The position numbers and the translations under genes were made by a program. A stretch of DNA of 37,757 bases from an uncultured Geobacteraceae bacterium (GTDB lineage Bacteria; Desulfobacterota; Desulfuromonadia; Geobacterales; Pseudopelobacteraceae): contig CAIMXI010000189.1 of NCBI GenBank assembly GCA_903845365.1, positions 1-37,757 on the forward strand, in the 5' to 3' direction. Position 1 is the first letter of the stretch. The number at the start of each line of letters is the position of its first letter. The notes beneath the pieces are model-generated. The model was given only the letters and a program-made list of their open reading frames with translations. It was not told where the DNA came from and made no database searches. Positions 36,407 to 37,757 of this stretch are shown here, piece after piece.

Positions 36407-37757
36407 TCAGAGTCTAGCCGCTGCTGTACGCATCTTCTCCAGCGTCATCAAGCCGGTCCGCTCCAGTTCCGGTAGCAATCCTCTTGTGGCTTCGAGGTCA
36501 CTTTTTTGTGCCGCTGCTTCAACTTTGGTACAGATCTCCTGCAGCGCCGGTGTGAACGTGCATGAGACAAGACTTGTCATTGTGTTGGCCTGCTGTTGAA
36601 CTGCCTGCAAGTCAACCCCTTTGGCAAGTTTTTTCAAAGTTTCGATATGTTCAGGAAATGTCTTCAGCACATAATTCAATACTTTTTTGGCATACTTCTG
36701 GTCGCCATCCAGATACTCCATCAGATCTTTTTCTTCAAACAGCGGGAGCGTACTCTGGGTATGCGTGACGCCAGGCAGGAGCCATTTATCCAATACCGCC
36801 GCCAGTTTTTCCATTCTGACCGGTTTGGTAAGGAAGTCATCCATTCCGCAATCAAGGCATTTTTCGCGATCCTTGTCCAAAGCATTGGCGGTAAGAGCGA
36901 TGATCGGTATGGAGTGGTTGAAAACTTTCGAGCTGCTGCTGCGGATCAGAGTGGTCGCTTCAAAGCCGTCCATCTTCGGCATTTCGCAATCCATCAGCAC
37001 CAGATCGTAGTTGGTTCTCTCAAGAGCGGCGACAGCTTCCGCCCCGTTTATAACGGCATCCGCCTGATAGCCGAGCTTGTTAAGTATGATTATGGCTACC
37101 TGCTGGTTGGTCAGGTAGTCTTCCGCCAACAGGATCCGGATCCCTTTTTTGGCGGAGTCAGTCATGGTGGGGCGGGCAACCGCCTCGCCTGAAATCTCCG
37201 ACGTTTTGATTCGAGGTGTGATTTGCGGCGCAAAGTCGGGATCCAGCTTTTCGAGCTCGGCGGTAAACCAGAAGGTGGTCCCTTTCCCCTCGATGGTGTC
37301 AACACCTATTTTCCCTCCCATCAGATCTACCAGCAGCTTGCTCATTGCTAGCCCGAGACTTGCGTCGCCGTACTGCCTGCTTGTGGTCCCCTGTATGAGA
37401 ACGGACGGATCGTAGAGAGCCGAGTGGCGTTCATCCGACTTGCCGCTGCCGCTGTCTTTGACCGAAATACGGATGATTATGGATTCACCCATATCTGATT
37501 CCACCCAGGCGCTGATGATGATTCTCCCCTTGCTGGTAAACTCGATGGCGTTGCCGGCGATATTGGTAATAACCTCGAGCAGTCGTTTCTGGTCTCCCTT
37601 CAGGTAAGCCGGCACACCGGGGTCGACTCTGCAGATCAGCTCATGACCTGTGTTGGCGGCCTTAGCGTTTAGAATTTCGGTGGCTTCATCCAGCAGGTCT
37701 TTAAAATCAAAGTCCTGTTTCACAATCTCCAGAATACCCGCCTCGATATTCGAGAAA
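36407..37757 (-). CDS. Hybrid histidine kinase, C-terminal part with degenerate ATP site, REC and His-less HPt (cut by window edge)
   Basis: The frame runs out of the right edge; the GTG at 37723 is internal, since FSNIEAGILEIVKQDFDF continues the post-HisKA helix. The HATPase has a good N box (ITNIAGNAIEFT), but G1 reads DSGSGKS instead of DTGIGIP and the G2 region reads GDASLGLA instead of GGTGLGL. The receiver is complete (LLAEDY, acceptor Asp in LMDCEMPKMDG, Thr in ALTAN, Lys in LTKP). The last 100 residues are an HPt fold aligned with the 111-residue HPt protein, but the phospho-His is Asn (QQQANTMTS; AAC codon at 36586-36584). This looks like a kinase whose catalysis and relay have partly decayed or been turned into a docking role. 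Confidence 0.88.
   Translation of the reverse strand, partial: FSNIEAGILEIVKQDFDFKDLLDEATEILNAKAANTGHELICRVDPGVPAYLKGDQKRLLEVITNIAGNAIEFTSKGRIIISAWVESDMGESIIIRISVKDSGSGKSDERHSALYDPSVLIQGTTSRQYGDASLGLAMSKLLVDLMGGKIGVDTIEGKGTTFWFTAELEKLDPDFAPQITPRIKTSEISGEAVARPTMTDSAKKGIRILLAEDYLTNQQVAIIILNKLGYQADAVINGAEAVAALERTNYDLVLMDCEMPKMDGFEATTLIRSSSSKVFNHSIPIIALTANALDKDREKCLDCGMDDFLTKPVRMEKLAAVLDKWLLPGVTHTQSTLPLFEEKDLMEYLDGDQKYAKKVLNYVLKTFPEHIETLKKLAKGVDLQAVQQQANTMTSLVSCTFTPALQEICTKVEAAAQKSDLEATRGLLPELERTGLMTLEKMRTAAARL

Overview
The window looks like chromosomal DNA of a Geobacter-type bacterium (Desulfuromonadota/Geobacterales). The basis is an adjacent sfrB-sfrA pair (NADPH-dependent oxidoreductase first described as a soluble Fe(III) reductase in Geobacter), a large number of hybrid histidine kinases, and several families of short extragenic palindromic repeats in the gaps. 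The species cannot be named from sequence reading alone.

Layout. (1) 1-789: 3' end of a receiver-domain gene, then a 540 bp gap full of palindromic repeats. (2) 790-7372, plus strand: sfrB, sfrA, a terminator, a B12-binding radical SAM protein, and a 59-residue four-cysteine protein whose TTG start overlaps the radical SAM stop. (3) 7373-10056: an insert-like segment with a glycosyltransferase, a SapC-family protein and a decayed group II intron 3' end. It is bounded by a 32 bp direct repeat of the tail of the four-cysteine gene. (4) 10057-14686, minus strand: a four-gene operon read as DHH phosphoesterase, 6-phosphofructokinase, second DHH phosphoesterase, and a membrane-anchored FMN/[3Fe-4S] glutamate-synthase-like protein, with a good sigma-70 promoter at 14747-14775. 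(5) 14806-16214, plus: an NDUFA9-like NAD(P)-binding protein and an RlpA-like protein. (6) 16174-17646, minus: two adjacent type II toxin-antitoxin modules (Phd/ParE-like, then PIN), each with a candidate promoter/operator. (7) 17840-20673, plus: a tandemly duplicated two-gene unit, ACT-domain protein plus ketopantoate-reductase-like protein, twice. (8) 20683-37757, minus: a 17 kb signal-transduction island.

The island, in transcription order (right to left), encodes a partial hybrid kinase with a degenerate ATP site and an HPt domain lacking its histidine, a secreted protein with a Lys/Pro/Ala linker, an HPt protein, a TolC-like outer-membrane protein, two PhnD-like periplasmic binding proteins, a membrane hybrid kinase, a soluble hybrid kinase with four receiver-type domains, a second HPt protein, a TonB-dependent receptor, a YfiR-like periplasmic protein, and a membrane hybrid kinase with three receiver-type domains. 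There is no DNA-binding, GGDEF or other obvious output protein in the visible part. It therefore reads as an envelope-sensing, multi-input phosphorelay whose final output lies elsewhere. This is the best candidate in the window for an undescribed system. The tandem ACT/ketopantoate-reductase unit and the DHH-pfk-DHH operon are the next most interesting.
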